A stretch of 64,000 nt of DNA from Roseateles_B sp041912595 (GTDB lineage: Bacteria > Pseudomonadota > Gammaproteobacteria > Burkholderiales > Burkholderiaceae_C), in assembly GCA_041912595.1 (NCBI GenBank), contig JAYRMR010000005.1, positions 71,264 to 135,263 on the forward strand, read 5' to 3'. A program made the translations under genes and the position numbers. The notes beneath the pieces are model-generated. The model had not been told where the DNA came from, made no database searches, and was given only the letters and a program-made list of their open reading frames with translations. The first letter of the stretch is position 1. Every line of letters begins with the position of its first letter. Of the stretch, positions 50,843-60,335 are shown piece by piece.

Positions 50843-51535
50843 ATGAGCCTGGCTGAGATGTTGAGAAAGTCCGTCTGGGGCCGCGCCCTGGGCGCTGCCG
50901 AGTTGGAGGCCGTCGTCGCGCAATGCCACGAGCGGCCCGTGGGCGCGGGGCAGGCGATCGTGCGGGCCGGCGAGCCCGCCCTGCACTGGATCGGCCTGGT
51001 CAGCGGCGTGGCCTGCATGAGCGTCAGCATGCCGGACGGCAAGGAGACCAGCCTGACCAGCCTGGCGGCCGGCGGCTGGTTCGGCGAGGGCACGCTGATC
51101 AAGCGCGGGCACTGGCAGTACGACGGCCGCGCGCTGACCGACTGCCAGGTCGCGCTGATGCCCATCGACTGCTTCGAGCACCTGCGCCAGACCAGCCTGC
51201 CCTTCAACCACTACCTCCAGCTGCTGATGGGCGCGCGCATGGGCGGCTTCATCGCCAAGCTCTGCGTGGACCGCCTGCTCGACTCCACCGCCCGCATCGC
51301 CCAGGCGCTGGCGGGGCTCTACCAGCCGGAGGTCTACCCGGACCCCGGCCCCCTGCTCCACCTGAGCCAGGCCGAGCTGGGGCAGCTCGCGGGCGTCTCG
51401 CGCCAGCGCACGAACATCGCGCTGCAACGGCTCGAGCGCGCCGGGCTGATCGAGGTCAGCCGCCGCGGCATCCGCGTGCGGGACCTCGCGGCGCTGCGCG
51501 CCTACCGCAGCAGCGCGCCGGCGGCGCAAGACTGA
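50843..51535 (+). CDS. Crp/Fnr family transcriptional regulator
   Basis: A 230-residue regulator: cyclic-nucleotide-binding fold (about residues 10-130) and Crp-type winged helix with LSQAELGQLAGVSRQRTNIALQRLE. The phosphate-binding cassette reads FGEGTLIKRGHWQYDGRA; the Arg-Ser pair that binds cAMP in E. coli Crp is not evident, and no Cys cluster for an Fnr iron-sulphur site is present. The signal is therefore unknown. Convergent with the RND pump operon, whose stop lies 21 bases beyond. Confidence 0.88.
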   Translation: MSLAEMLRKSVWGRALGAAELEAVVAQCHERPVGAGQAIVRAGEPALHWIGLVSGVACMSVSMPDGKETSLTSLAAGGWFGEGTLIKRGHWQYDGRALTDCQVALMPIDCFEHLRQTSLPFNHYLQLLMGARMGGFIAKLCVDRLLDSTARIAQALAGLYQPEVYPDPGPLLHLSQAELGQLAGVSRQRTNIALQRLERAGLIEVSRRGIRVRDLAALRAYRSSAPAAQD

Positions 51536-51556
51536 AGGGCGAGAGGGCGGGAGTCC

Positions 51557-54500
51557 TCAGTAGTCCATCGCCGGCGTGGCGATCTCCCCCGGCACGCCGC
51601 GGCGCGCCAGCAGCACGTACATGGTGGGCACCACGAAGATGGTCAGCAGCGTGCCCAGGCTCATGCCGCCCACGATCACCCAGCCGATCTGCTGACGGCT
51701 CTCGGCGCCCGCGCCGGTGGCCAGGGCCAGGGGCAGCGCGCCCAGCACCATGGCGCCCGTCGTCATGAGGATGGGGCGCAGGCGCAGGGCCGAGGCCTCG
51801 ACCACCGCGGCCACCGTCTCACGCCCCTGCTGGCGCAGCTGGTTGCTGAACTCCACGATCAGGATGCCGTGCTTGGTGATCAGCCCCACCAGCGTGATCA
51901 GCCCGATCTGCGAATAGACGTTCAGCGTGCCGCCGCTCCACTGCAGCGCCGCCAGCGCGCCCACCATGGACAGCGGCACCGACAGCATGATGATGAAGGG
52001 ATCGACGAAGCTCTCGAACTGCGCCGACAGCACCAGGAAGATGAACAGCAGCGCCAGCACGAACACCAGGCCCAGCGCGCCGCTGGAGGCCTTGTACTCG
52101 CGGGAGACGCCGTTGAGCTCGGTCGCGTAGCCCAGCGGCAGCACGCGCTCGGCGATGCGGTCCATGTCCTGCAGCGCCTCGCCCAGGGCGTAGCCGGGCG
52201 CGAGGCCCGCGCTGATGGTCACGGCGCGGCGCTGGTTGAAGTGGTTCAGCTCCTTGGGGCTCACCGCCTCGCGCACCTTCACCACGGCGGACAGCGGCAC
52301 CAGCGCGTCCGTGCGGCTGCGCACATAGAGCCGCTCGATCTGCTGCGGCGTGCTGCGGGCCTGGGCCTCGGTCTGCACGAGCACGTCGTACTGCTCGGCA
52401 TCGCGCTTGTAGCGCGTCACCACGCGGCTGCCCAGCATGGTCTCCACCGTGCGGGCGACCTGCTCCACCTGCACGCCGAGGTCGGCCGCCCGCTCGCGGT
52501 CCACCTCCATGAAGATCTCGGGCTTGTTCAGGCGCAGGTCGTTGTCCACCTGCACGAAGCCGGGGTTCTTCGCCATCTCGGCCTGGAACTGCTGCACGAC
52601 CTTGTTGAGGTTCTCGTAGCTGTCACCACTGACGACCACATAGCTGATCGGCCGCGAGTTGAAGCCCTGCCCCAGGCTCGGCGGCGTGATGGGGAAGGCG
52701 TTGACGCCCGGCAGCTGGCTCACCTGCGGGATCAGCGCGCGTGCCAGGTCTTGCGTGCTGCGCTTGCGTTCGTCCCAGTCGACGGTGCGCAGGATGGACA
52801 TGCCCTGGGACACCGTCGAGCCGCCCGCGAAGAAGAAGCGGCGCTCGAACTCGGGGTACTGCGAGGCGATGCGCTCGACGGCATCGAGGTAGCGGGCGGT
52901 GAACTCCAGCGTGGCGCCGTCGGGGGCCGTGATGGGCATGACCACGACGCCGCGGTCCTCCATGGGCGCCAGCTCGCTCTTGGCGTGGGCGAAGAGCCAC
53001 CAGCTCCCGCCGGCCGCCGCGGCCATCACCAGCAGCACCAGCCAGCGCTGGCCCAAGGCGAAACGCAGCGTGGCGGCGTAGCGCTCGCTGATCCAGACCA
53101 GCACGCGTTCCATGCCGGCATCAAAGCGCGTGGGCTTCTCGACGTGGCGCAGCAGCTTGGAGCACATCATGGGCGTGAGCGTGAGCGCCACGAAGCCCGA
53201 GACCAGCACCGCGCCGGCCAGCGTCAGCGCGAACTCCACGAACAGCCGGCCCGTGCGGCCCGGCGTGAAGGCCAGCGGTGCGAACACGGCGGCCAGCGTG
53301 AGCGTCATGGCCACGACGGCGAAGCCGATCTCGCGGGCGCCTCGCAGCGCGGCCTGGAACGGCGACAGCCCCTCCTCGATGTGGCGGAAGATGTTCTCCA
53401 GCACCACGATGGCGTCGTCCACGACGAGGCCGATGGCCAGCACCAGGGCCAGCAGCGTCATGGTGTTGACGGTGAAGCCGGCCGCGGCCATCAGCGCGAA
53501 GGAGCCGATCAGGCTCACCGGGATCGTCACCAGCGGAATGATGGAGGCCCGCACCGTGCGCAGGAAGAGGAACACGACCAGGGCCACCAGCACCACGGCC
53601 TCGGCGATGGTGTGGTAGACCGACTTGATCGAGCGGTCGATGAAGATGGCGTTGTCGCTCGCCGGCCGCACGGTGATGCCGGGGGGCAGGTCTTGCTGCA
53701 GGCGCGGCATCATGGCCGTCACGGCCTCCGAGACCTCGAGCGGATTGGCCGTGGCCTGCTTGATCACGCCCAGCGAGACCGAGGGGATGCCGTTCAGCCG
53801 CACGCGCGAACGCTCGCTCGCGGCGGCCTCCTCCACGCGGGCCACGTCGGACAGCTTCACCGTGTAGCCATTGAACTGGCGCAGCGAGATGTCGCGGAAC
53901 TGGGCGACGGTGTTGAGGTCGGTGCGCGCGGTCACGTTGAACTCGCGCTGCTGGCTTTCCACGCGGCCCGCGGGCACCTCGAGGTTCTGCTTGCGCAGCG
54001 CGTCCTCGACGTCCTGCACGCTCAGGCGGAACGCGGCCAGGCGGTCGGCGTCGAGCCAGATGCGCATGGCGTAGCGGCGGTCGCCGCCGATCTCGACGTC
54101 GGCCACGCCGGGGATGGTCTGCAGGCGCGGCTTGACGACGCGGTTGACGAGGTCCGTGACCTCCAGCGGGTCCATCGTCTCGCTGGTGAAGGCCATGCGC
54201 AGCGTGGGCTGGGCGTCCGCCTCGACCTTGGCGATCACCGGCTCGTCCACCGCCGTGGGCAGGCGGCCGCGCACGCGGGCCACGCGGTCGCGCACGTCGG
54301 CGGCGGCGTTGTCGGGGTTCTTCTCGAGCTTGAAGCGCACCGTGATCTGGCTCTGCTCGGAGCGCGAGATCGAGGTGACGGTGTCCACGCCCTCGATGCC
54401 GGCGATGGAGTCCTCCAGCGGCTTGGTCACCTGGCTCTCGATCACCTCGGACGAGGCGCCCGTGAGGCGGGTGTTGACCGTCACGACCGGCTCGTCGATG

Positions 54501-54616
54501 CGGGGGTACTCGCGCAGCGAGAGCTTGGAGAAGGACACCAGGCCCAGCAGCAGGAGCAGCAGGGACATGACGGTCGCGAAGACCGGGCGGCGGATGGAAA
54601 TCTCGGACAGACGCAT
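51557..54616 (-). CDS. RND multidrug efflux transporter, inner-membrane permease
   Basis: A 1,019-residue AcrB/MdtB-type proton-driven pump with 12 membrane segments in two halves. Features: N-terminal MRLSEISIRRPVFATVM, FRDI porter-loop region, and the proton-relay VLAIGLVVDDAIVVLENIFRH in TM4 with the Asp pair. It pumps drugs or small molecules from the periplasm or inner membrane through an outer-membrane channel. The adaptor gene is 22 bases upstream. No outer-membrane factor gene is next to it. Confidence 0.94.
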   Translation of the reverse strand: MRLSEISIRRPVFATVMSLLLLLLGLVSFSKLSLREYPRIDEPVVTVNTRLTGASSEVIESQVTKPLEDSIAGIEGVDTVTSISRSEQSQITVRFKLEKNPDNAAADVRDRVARVRGRLPTAVDEPVIAKVEADAQPTLRMAFTSETMDPLEVTDLVNRVVKPRLQTIPGVADVEIGGDRRYAMRIWLDADRLAAFRLSVQDVEDALRKQNLEVPAGRVESQQREFNVTARTDLNTVAQFRDISLRQFNGYTVKLSDVARVEEAAASERSRVRLNGIPSVSLGVIKQATANPLEVSEAVTAMMPRLQQDLPPGITVRPASDNAIFIDRSIKSVYHTIAEAVVLVALVVFLFLRTVRASIIPLVTIPVSLIGSFALMAAAGFTVNTMTLLALVLAIGLVVDDAIVVLENIFRHIEEGLSPFQAALRGAREIGFAVVAMTLTLAAVFAPLAFTPGRTGRLFVEFALTLAGAVLVSGFVALTLTPMMCSKLLRHVEKPTRFDAGMERVLVWISERYAATLRFALGQRWLVLLVMAAAAGGSWWLFAHAKSELAPMEDRGVVVMPITAPDGATLEFTARYLDAVERIASQYPEFERRFFFAGGSTVSQGMSILRTVDWDERKRSTQDLARALIPQVSQLPGVNAFPITPPSLGQGFNSRPISYVVVSGDSYENLNKVVQQFQAEMAKNPGFVQVDNDLRLNKPEIFMEVDRERAADLGVQVEQVARTVETMLGSRVVTRYKRDAEQYDVLVQTEAQARSTPQQIERLYVRSRTDALVPLSAVVKVREAVSPKELNHFNQRRAVTISAGLAPGYALGEALQDMDRIAERVLPLGYATELNGVSREYKASSGALGLVFVLALLFIFLVLSAQFESFVDPFIIMLSVPLSMVGALAALQWSGGTLNVYSQIGLITLVGLITKHGILIVEFSNQLRQQGRETVAAVVEASALRLRPILMTTGAMVLGALPLALATGAGAESRQQIGWVIVGGMSLGTLLTIFVVPTMYVLLARRGVPGEIATPAMDY

Positions 54617-54638
54617 GGGAACTCCTCGGTCTGCCGGC

Positions 54639-55838
54639 TCAGCGGCTGGCGGCGCTGGCGGGGGCCGAGGCGCCGGCCGCGGGCTTCGCGCCCTGCTGGT
54701 CGACGTCCACGCGCTTGACGGGCTGGCCGTCCCCGCGCATCAGCTTGGCCTGGCCGGCCGTCACGACCCAGTCGCCCGCCTTCAGGCCTTCGGTGATCTC
54801 CACCAGGCCGGGCACGCGCAGGCCCAGGCTCGCCTCGAGGCGCTGGGCGACCTGGCCCTGGCCGTCCGGCGCGGGCACGAGCTTGATGAGGTACTGCTTG
54901 CCGCCCTGCGGCACGAGGGCTTCCTCGGGCACGACCACGGCCTGCGCCCGTTCGCCGAGGCTCAGGCGCACGCGGGCGAAGAGGCCCGAGCGCAGCTCCG
55001 GCCCCGGCTTGAGCACCTGCGCCCGCACGAGCAGCGAGCGGCCGGCGGCGTCGAGCTGGGCGTCCAGCGCCTGCACGCGGGCGTCGAACTGGCGGCCCGG
55101 CAGCGCATCGAGGCTCAGATGCAGCATCTGGCCCGGCCGCACGCGGGGGGCGTCGCGCTCGGGCAGGCGGAAGTCGACCCACACCGTGGAGCTGTCTTCC
55201 AGCGAGACGAGATCGGCGCCGTCCTTCACGTAGTCGCCCAGGCTCACCGAGCGGATGCCCGCCACGCCATCGAAAGGCGCCACCACGCGCATGCGCTGCA
55301 GCTGGGCCTTGGCCAGGGCCACCTGCGCCTCGGCCACATCCAGCGTGGCCTGCGCCTGGTCGAGCGCACTGGCGGTGACGAAGCCCTGGGCCAGCAGCTC
55401 CTTGTTGCGCTGCAGCTGCGTGCGGGCGATGTGGGACTGGGCCTCCGCCTGCTGCAGCTGGGCCGCCTGCAGGCTGTCGTCCAGCTGGATCAAGACCTGA
55501 CCCCGGCGCACGCGCTGGCCGTCCTGGAACCCGAGCCGGACGATGCGACCGGCGGACTCCGGCTTGAGCACCACGGACTGGTGCGCGCGCAGGCTGCCGA
55601 CGGCCTGGGCGTCGTCGCTGAGGGTGCGCAGCTGCACCTGGCGGGCCTCCACGGGCACCGGGCCGGCCGGCCGGGCGTCCTTGGCCTCCTTGCCGGGGGC
55701 GCCGCCCTTGCCGGCGGCCGGCTTCTCAGCCGTGGCTCCGGCCCCGGGCATGGCGCCCGGCCGCTGCCAGACGTAGGCCACACCCACCGCGGCCAGCAGG
55801 CCCACCACCACCAAACCCTTGTGCAAGCTCTTCTTCAT
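54639..55838 (-). CDS. RND efflux periplasmic adaptor (membrane fusion protein)
   Basis: A 399-residue adaptor with an N-terminal membrane anchor (LVVVGLLAAVGVAYVW) and no lipobox Cys. Lipoyl half-motifs (GRIVRLGFQDGQRVRRGQVL and VVAPFDGVAGIRSVSLGDYV) flank a coiled-coil hairpin. It connects the RND pump to the outer-membrane channel. The start at MKKSLHK is chosen; frames upstream lack similarity. First gene of a two-gene operon with the permease. Confidence 0.93.
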   Translation of the reverse strand: MKKSLHKGLVVVGLLAAVGVAYVWQRPGAMPGAGATAEKPAAGKGGAPGKEAKDARPAGPVPVEARQVQLRTLSDDAQAVGSLRAHQSVVLKPESAGRIVRLGFQDGQRVRRGQVLIQLDDSLQAAQLQQAEAQSHIARTQLQRNKELLAQGFVTASALDQAQATLDVAEAQVALAKAQLQRMRVVAPFDGVAGIRSVSLGDYVKDGADLVSLEDSSTVWVDFRLPERDAPRVRPGQMLHLSLDALPGRQFDARVQALDAQLDAAGRSLLVRAQVLKPGPELRSGLFARVRLSLGERAQAVVVPEEALVPQGGKQYLIKLVPAPDGQGQVAQRLEASLGLRVPGLVEITEGLKAGDWVVTAGQAKLMRGDGQPVKRVDVDQQGAKPAAGASAPASAASR

Positions 55839-55979
55839 GCGCGACATCCTGGAGAGAACGCGCAATGTAGCGGCGGCAGGCCCACGCCGTGCTGACATGT
55901 CCCTTGAAATGCGCCAGGGCACGCCAGGGGCGGCATGAACGGCGGTCCGCCGCGCCGCAGGCTCCGTGGCGGGCGCGCC

Positions 55980-56459
55980 TCAGCGGCGTCCGGCCTCCGC
56001 GACGCCCTTGTTGGCGAGCGCATCCGCGCGCTCGTTGCCCGGGTCGCCGGCGTGGCCCTTCACCCAGCGGAAGTCCACCTCGTGCAGCTTGCGCAGGGCC
56101 TCGAGGCGCTGCCACAGCTCCACGTTCTTGACCGGCTTGCCGTCGGCCGTCTTCCAGCCGCGGCGCTGCCAGCCCTGGATCCACTCCGTCATGCCCTTGC
56201 GGACGTATTCGCTGTCGGTGTAGAGCACGATCTTGCAGCTGCGCTTGAGCGAGGCCAGCGCCTCGATCACGGCGGTGAGCTCCATGCGGTTGTTGGTCGT
56301 GCCCAGCTCGCCGCCGAACAGCTCCTTCTCGTGCCCGCCGGAGCGCAGCCAGGCCCCCCAGCCGCCGGGGCCGGGATTGCCCTTGCAGGCGCCATCGGTG
56401 TAGATCAGCACCTCGGGCTTGGCGATGGCAGGGGCGGGCTTCTTGTCGGTGTCGCTCAT
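55980..56459 (-). CDS. rnhA: Ribonuclease HI
   Basis: A 159-residue RNase H. It cleaves RNA in RNA-DNA hybrids, including R-loops and primers. Catalytic carboxylates are visible in IYTDGACKGNPGPGG (Asp), NRMELTAVIEAL (Glu), YTDSEYV (Asp) and HAGDPGNERADALAN (Asp). The start overlaps the methyltransferase stop (ATGA). Confidence 0.96.
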   Translation of the reverse strand: MSDTDKKPAPAIAKPEVLIYTDGACKGNPGPGGWGAWLRSGGHEKELFGGELGTTNNRMELTAVIEALASLKRSCKIVLYTDSEYVRKGMTEWIQGWQRRGWKTADGKPVKNVELWQRLEALRKLHEVDFRWVKGHAGDPGNERADALANKGVAEAGRR

Positions 56460-57349
56460 GAATCAGGGGATGAGATGTCGCGGGGATGGGGATGCATGGC
56501 CACGGCCGGCGCGGCCTTGGCGGCGAGTTTCTTGTTGCGGGCGAGGCCCACCAGGCGCATGCCGTGCACGCGCTTGACGGCCACCATGAAGTAGACGGCG
56601 CCGAACACCGTCCACCAGCGCATGCCGGCCTCCTCCATCCACTGCCAGCGCTTGAGCCAGGGCTCGGTGCGCAGGGGCGGACGGTAGCAGCCGAACTGTG
56701 CGCGCTCGACCTCGAAGTTGAGCAAACGCAGCCAGTCCCGCAGGCGCCAGTAGCCGATGAATTCGCCAGCCCGCGGCAGGAACAGGCCGTCCGGGCTGCC
56801 CGGCCAGACATGGCGCCGCAGGCGGCCCAGATTCTGCCTCAGACCCCAGAGGCTGGCGGGATTGAGGCCGAGGATCACCAGCCGCCCCTCCGGCCGCAGC
56901 ACGCGCTCGACCTCGCGCAGCGTCTGGTGCGGATCGTCCGCCAGCTCCAGGGCGTGGGGCAGCACGATGAGGTCCAGGCTGTTCGACTCGAAGGGCAAGG
57001 CGTCGAAGGCGCAGCGCAGCGTGGGGCCGGCCTCCACGAGCAGGCTGCTGCTGTCGAACTGGCTGAAGCGGCCCTGCGGTGCCGGGTCATGCCCGGTCGC
57101 CGCGTCGTCCTCGGGCGACGGCGCGGGCAGGACGAACTGCTCGACGCTGTCGAGGGCGAGCCAGCGGTGGCGCATGCGGTTGGCCCGCAAGCCCTGCAGC
57201 TCGGGCAGCCCCAGCTGGAGCGCGTTGAAGCCGAAAAGGTCGACGACGGCCTCGTCCACCTGCCGCTGTTCCCAGTCCAGGAGGTAGCGCCCCGGCGGCG
57301 TCTGCAGCCAGCGGGCCAACTCTACAATCTGCGCTTCCCGACTGCTCAC
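56456..57349 (-). CDS. SAM-dependent methyltransferase (YafS-like)
   Basis: A 297-residue class I methyltransferase-like protein. The methyltransferase-11 region shows LPFESNSLDLIVLPHALE and LREVERVLRPEGRLVILGLN; a canonical glycine-rich motif I is weak. The start is a GTG. Located between rnhA and gloB exactly as yafS is in E. coli, which has unknown substrate. Divergent from gloB with 14 bases between starts, so promoters overlap the genes. Confidence 0.85.
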   Translation of the reverse strand: MSSREAQIVELARWLQTPPGRYLLDWEQRQVDEAVVDLFGFNALQLGLPELQGLRANRMRHRWLALDSVEQFVLPAPSPEDDAATGHDPAPQGRFSQFDSSSLLVEAGPTLRCAFDALPFESNSLDLIVLPHALELADDPHQTLREVERVLRPEGRLVILGLNPASLWGLRQNLGRLRRHVWPGSPDGLFLPRAGEFIGYWRLRDWLRLLNFEVERAQFGCYRPPLRTEPWLKRWQWMEEAGMRWWTVFGAVYFMVAVKRVHGMRLVGLARNKKLAAKAAPAVAMHPHPRDISSPDS

Positions 57350-57363
57350 CCCCGCACCTCCCC

Positions 57364-58158
57364 ATGCCCGCCGCCCTCGAGCTGGTCGCCCTGCCGGCCT
57401 TCACGGACAACTACATCTGGATGCTGCACGATGGTGTTCAAGCCCTGGTGGTGGATCCGGGCGAGGCCGCGCCGGTGCTGGAAGCGCTGCAGGCCCGGGG
57501 ACTGCGGCTCGCCGCCATTCTAGTGACGCACCACCACGGCGATCACATCGGCGGTGTGGAGGCGCTGCGCGCGGTACTCGACGGCCCGGTCTTCGCGCCG
57601 CCCCACGCGCTCAACCCCCAGCCCTGCACCGCCGTGCGCGAGGGCCAGGTCTTGCCACTGCTGGGGCAGGCCGTGGAGGTGCTCGAGACGCCGGGCCATA
57701 CGGCCGACCACGTGAGTTACCTGCTGAAACAGCCCGGCGAGGCGCCGCTGCTGTTCTGCGGTGATACGCTCTTTTCCGCCGGATGCGGGCGGGTCTTCGA
57801 TGGAAGCCTGGCCCAGCTCCATGCGTCGCTGGAGCGCCTGGCAGCGCTGCCGGATCAGACCCGGATCTGCTGCGCCCACGAGTACACCTTGTCGAATCTG
57901 CGATTTGCGAGGACCATTGAGCCCGCCAACGAGGCCGTGGTCCGCCACGAGGCCTGGTGCCAGGCCCGGCGCGAGGCGCAAGACCCGACCCTGCCGGCCC
58001 GGTTGGCAACCGAGCTGTCGATCAATCCATTCCTGCGTTGCCGGGAGCCCGCCGTGAAGTCTGCGGTCCGCGCCCGGCTTGCCCCCGAGCCCTGCGACCT
58101 CGACGAGCCGCTGGCCGTCTTCAGTGCCCTGCGCCTGTGGAAGAACGAATTCAGATGA
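57364..58158 (+). CDS. gloB: Hydroxyacylglutathione hydrolase (glyoxalase II)
   Basis: A 264-residue metallo-beta-lactamase-fold enzyme hydrolysing S-lactoylglutathione to D-lactate and glutathione in methylglyoxal detoxification. The two-metal site is THHHGDHIGG near residue 57; further ligands are in TPGHTADHVSY and FCGDTLFSAGCGR, and the substrate-binding CCAHEYT is present. The stop overlaps the mltD start (ATGA). Confidence 0.96.
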   Translation: MPAALELVALPAFTDNYIWMLHDGVQALVVDPGEAAPVLEALQARGLRLAAILVTHHHGDHIGGVEALRAVLDGPVFAPPHALNPQPCTAVREGQVLPLLGQAVEVLETPGHTADHVSYLLKQPGEAPLLFCGDTLFSAGCGRVFDGSLAQLHASLERLAALPDQTRICCAHEYTLSNLRFARTIEPANEAVVRHEAWCQARREAQDPTLPARLATELSINPFLRCREPAVKSAVRARLAPEPCDLDEPLAVFSALRLWKNEFR

Positions 58159-59777
58159 AGAAACTGCCCGCCCTGCCCCGCTCCCTGCCCTCGCGCGGCC
58201 TGATCGGCGTCTGCACCCTGCTGTTGCTCGGCGCCTGCGCCCATGCCCCCCGGACCACGGATGGCGCGCTCGACGGTCAGCCCCCGGCGGCCGGCAGCGC
58301 CCAGGGCGGCAGTGCACTGGAAATGCCCCCGCTGGTGCAGCACGCGCCCGCGGCCCTGGACTACGGCCTGCTCGAGGACACCCTGAACCCGGGCGAGAAG
58401 ATCGACCTGGCGGACGCCAATGCCCGCGCCGACCTCTGGGCTCGCGTGCGCAAGGGCTTCGCGATGCCGGAGCTGAGCAACGAGGGCGTGCGCAAGGCCG
58501 AGGCCTGGTACGCCGCGCGGCCCGACTACGTCCAGCGCATGACCGAGCGCGGCAGCCGCTACCTCTACCACGTGGTGGAAGAGGTCGAGAAGCGCGGCAT
58601 GCCCACCGAGCTGGCGCTGCTGCCCTTCGTCGAGAGCGCCTTCCGCACCGATGCCCAGTCCACCGCCAAGGCCGTGGGCATGTGGCAGTTCATGCCCGCC
58701 ACGGGCCGGGACTTCGCGCTCAAGCAGAACATCTTCCGTGACGACCGCCGCGACGTGCTGGCCTCCACGCGTGCCGCGCTGGACTACCTCGGCCGCCTCA
58801 ACAAGATGTTCGACGGCGACTGGCAGCTCGCCCTCGCCGCCTACAACTGGGGCCCGGGCAATGTGCAGAAGGCCGTCAAGCGCAACCTCGCCGCCGGCCT
58901 GCCCATCGACTACGACAGCCTGCGCATCCCCGACGAGACCCGCTACTACCTGCCCAAGCTGCAGGCCGTGAAGAACATCGTGCTGCGGCCCGAGGCCTAC
59001 GGCCTGGCCCTGCCTGACGTCGCCAACCACCCCTACTTCCTGACCGTGCGCATCGACCGCGACATGGACGTCGAGGTGGCCGCGCGCCTGGCCGGCATGG
59101 AGGTCGACGCCTTCAAGGCCTTCAACCCGCAGATGAACAAGCCGGTGATCCTCGCGGCCAGCACGCCGCAGATCCTGCTGCCCTATGACAACGCCGGCGC
59201 CTTCGTGGCCAGCCTGGCGGCCCATGAAGGACCGCTGGCCACCTGGACGGCCTGGGTCGTGCCCAAGACCATGAGCCCGGCCGATGCCGCGAAGCAGGTC
59301 GGCATGAACGAGGGCCAGCTGCGCGAGGTCAACACCATCCCGCCGCGCATGCTCGTGAAGCAGGGCTCGACGCTGCTGGTGCCGCGCACCGCGCACCGGG
59401 ATCAGGACGTCTCCGAGCATCTCGCCGAAAACGCGAGCATGGCCCTGACGCCGGACACCCCGCCCCTGCGCCGCATGCAGTTCAAGGCCGCGCGCGGAGA
59501 CACCGTCGCCAGCCTTGCCACGCGCTACCGCGTGAGCGTTGATCAGTTCGCGCAGTGGAACAAGCTCAGCAGCAAGTCCCAGCTCAAGGCGGGCCAGACG
59601 CTGGTCGTCTACAGCCCGAATGCCGCGCCGGTGCGGGTGGCCGCCAATGGCGCGAACGCCGGCAAGAAGTCCGGCAAGGGCAGCACCGCCTCGCGCACGA
59701 CCAAGGTCAGCGCCAAGGCCGGCGGCACGCGCGTGGCCCTCGGCGCCCGCAACAACCCGACGCTCGCACAGCGCTGA
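58155..59777 (+). CDS. mltD: Membrane-bound lytic murein transglycosylase D
   Basis: A 540-residue lipoprotein. The lipobox LLGAC puts the lipidated Cys at residue 28. The SLT domain (about residues 130-270) has its catalytic Glu in PFVESAFRTDAQS and continues GMWQFMPATGR and AAYNWGPGN. Two LysM domains follow (about 360-410 and 437-485) to bind peptidoglycan, then a basic low-complexity tail. It cleaves glycan strands to 1,6-anhydro ends. Translationally coupled to gloB, the same order as in E. coli. Confidence 0.95.
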   Translation: MKKLPALPRSLPSRGLIGVCTLLLLGACAHAPRTTDGALDGQPPAAGSAQGGSALEMPPLVQHAPAALDYGLLEDTLNPGEKIDLADANARADLWARVRKGFAMPELSNEGVRKAEAWYAARPDYVQRMTERGSRYLYHVVEEVEKRGMPTELALLPFVESAFRTDAQSTAKAVGMWQFMPATGRDFALKQNIFRDDRRDVLASTRAALDYLGRLNKMFDGDWQLALAAYNWGPGNVQKAVKRNLAAGLPIDYDSLRIPDETRYYLPKLQAVKNIVLRPEAYGLALPDVANHPYFLTVRIDRDMDVEVAARLAGMEVDAFKAFNPQMNKPVILAASTPQILLPYDNAGAFVASLAAHEGPLATWTAWVVPKTMSPADAAKQVGMNEGQLREVNTIPPRMLVKQGSTLLVPRTAHRDQDVSEHLAENASMALTPDTPPLRRMQFKAARGDTVASLATRYRVSVDQFAQWNKLSSKSQLKAGQTLVVYSPNAAPVRVAANGANAGKKSGKGSTASRTTKVSAKAGGTRVALGARNNPTLAQR

Positions 59778-59809
59778 GCCGCGGAGGCTCGCGCGGCGCC
59801 TGAACAGGC

Positions 59810-60202
59810 TCAGCGCAGGAAGAAGAGCCCGATCGAGCAGGCCAGCCCGGCCGCCCACACCACCGAGCGCAGCGTGGCCAGGTCGGCCAGGTAGACGCCG
59901 ATGTAGACCAGGCGGATCCCGATGAACGAGGCCGCCAGCAGGTCGATGCGGTCCTGCGGGGCCTGCATCTGCTGGGCCGCCAGCACCCCCGCGATGAACA
60001 GCGGCAGGGCCTCGAAGCTGTTGGCCTGCGCGGCATTGGCGCGCGCCTGCCAGCCCTGCAGCGTGGCCATCCAGCTGCGCGGGTCGTGGTTGTCGTAGCC
60101 GCCATCCCGGCGGCGCTTGCCGAAGCCCCTGGACTTGGCGAGTCCTGCACAGACGATGGGCAGCAGGGCGGCCACGATGAGGCAGGTGTTGGCGAGGGTC
60201 AT
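59810..60202 (-). CDS. MAPEG family membrane protein
   Basis: A 130-residue integral membrane protein with four hydrophobic segments and the family core QGWQARANAAQANSFEALPL, plus a C-terminal RLVYIGVYLADLATLRSVVW. MAPEG proteins include glutathione transferases and peroxidases, but bacterial members are mostly uncharacterised. AAGG before the ATG supports the start. Downstream of recR on the same strand. Confidence 0.9.
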   Translation of the reverse strand: MTLANTCLIVAALLPIVCAGLAKSRGFGKRRRDGGYDNHDPRSWMATLQGWQARANAAQANSFEALPLFIAGVLAAQQMQAPQDRIDLLAASFIGIRLVYIGVYLADLATLRSVVWAAGLACSIGLFFLR

Positions 60203-60335
60203 GTCTTGCCTTTCTGGAAAGCGTGAAGGGGCGTGCGGGCGCCGGCGGTGTGAACAGCGTCTGGGGCGACGATCCCCCGGACGACCCGACGGGCGGCCGG
60301 CGCCGGCCCGGGTGAAGGGCGAAGCCGGTGCGCCG

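Noticed and set aside
51869..54718. Open frame of about 949 codons antisense to the RND permease
   Set aside because: Compositional shadow of a GC-rich gene; His/Arg/Gln-rich sequence with no recognisable fold.
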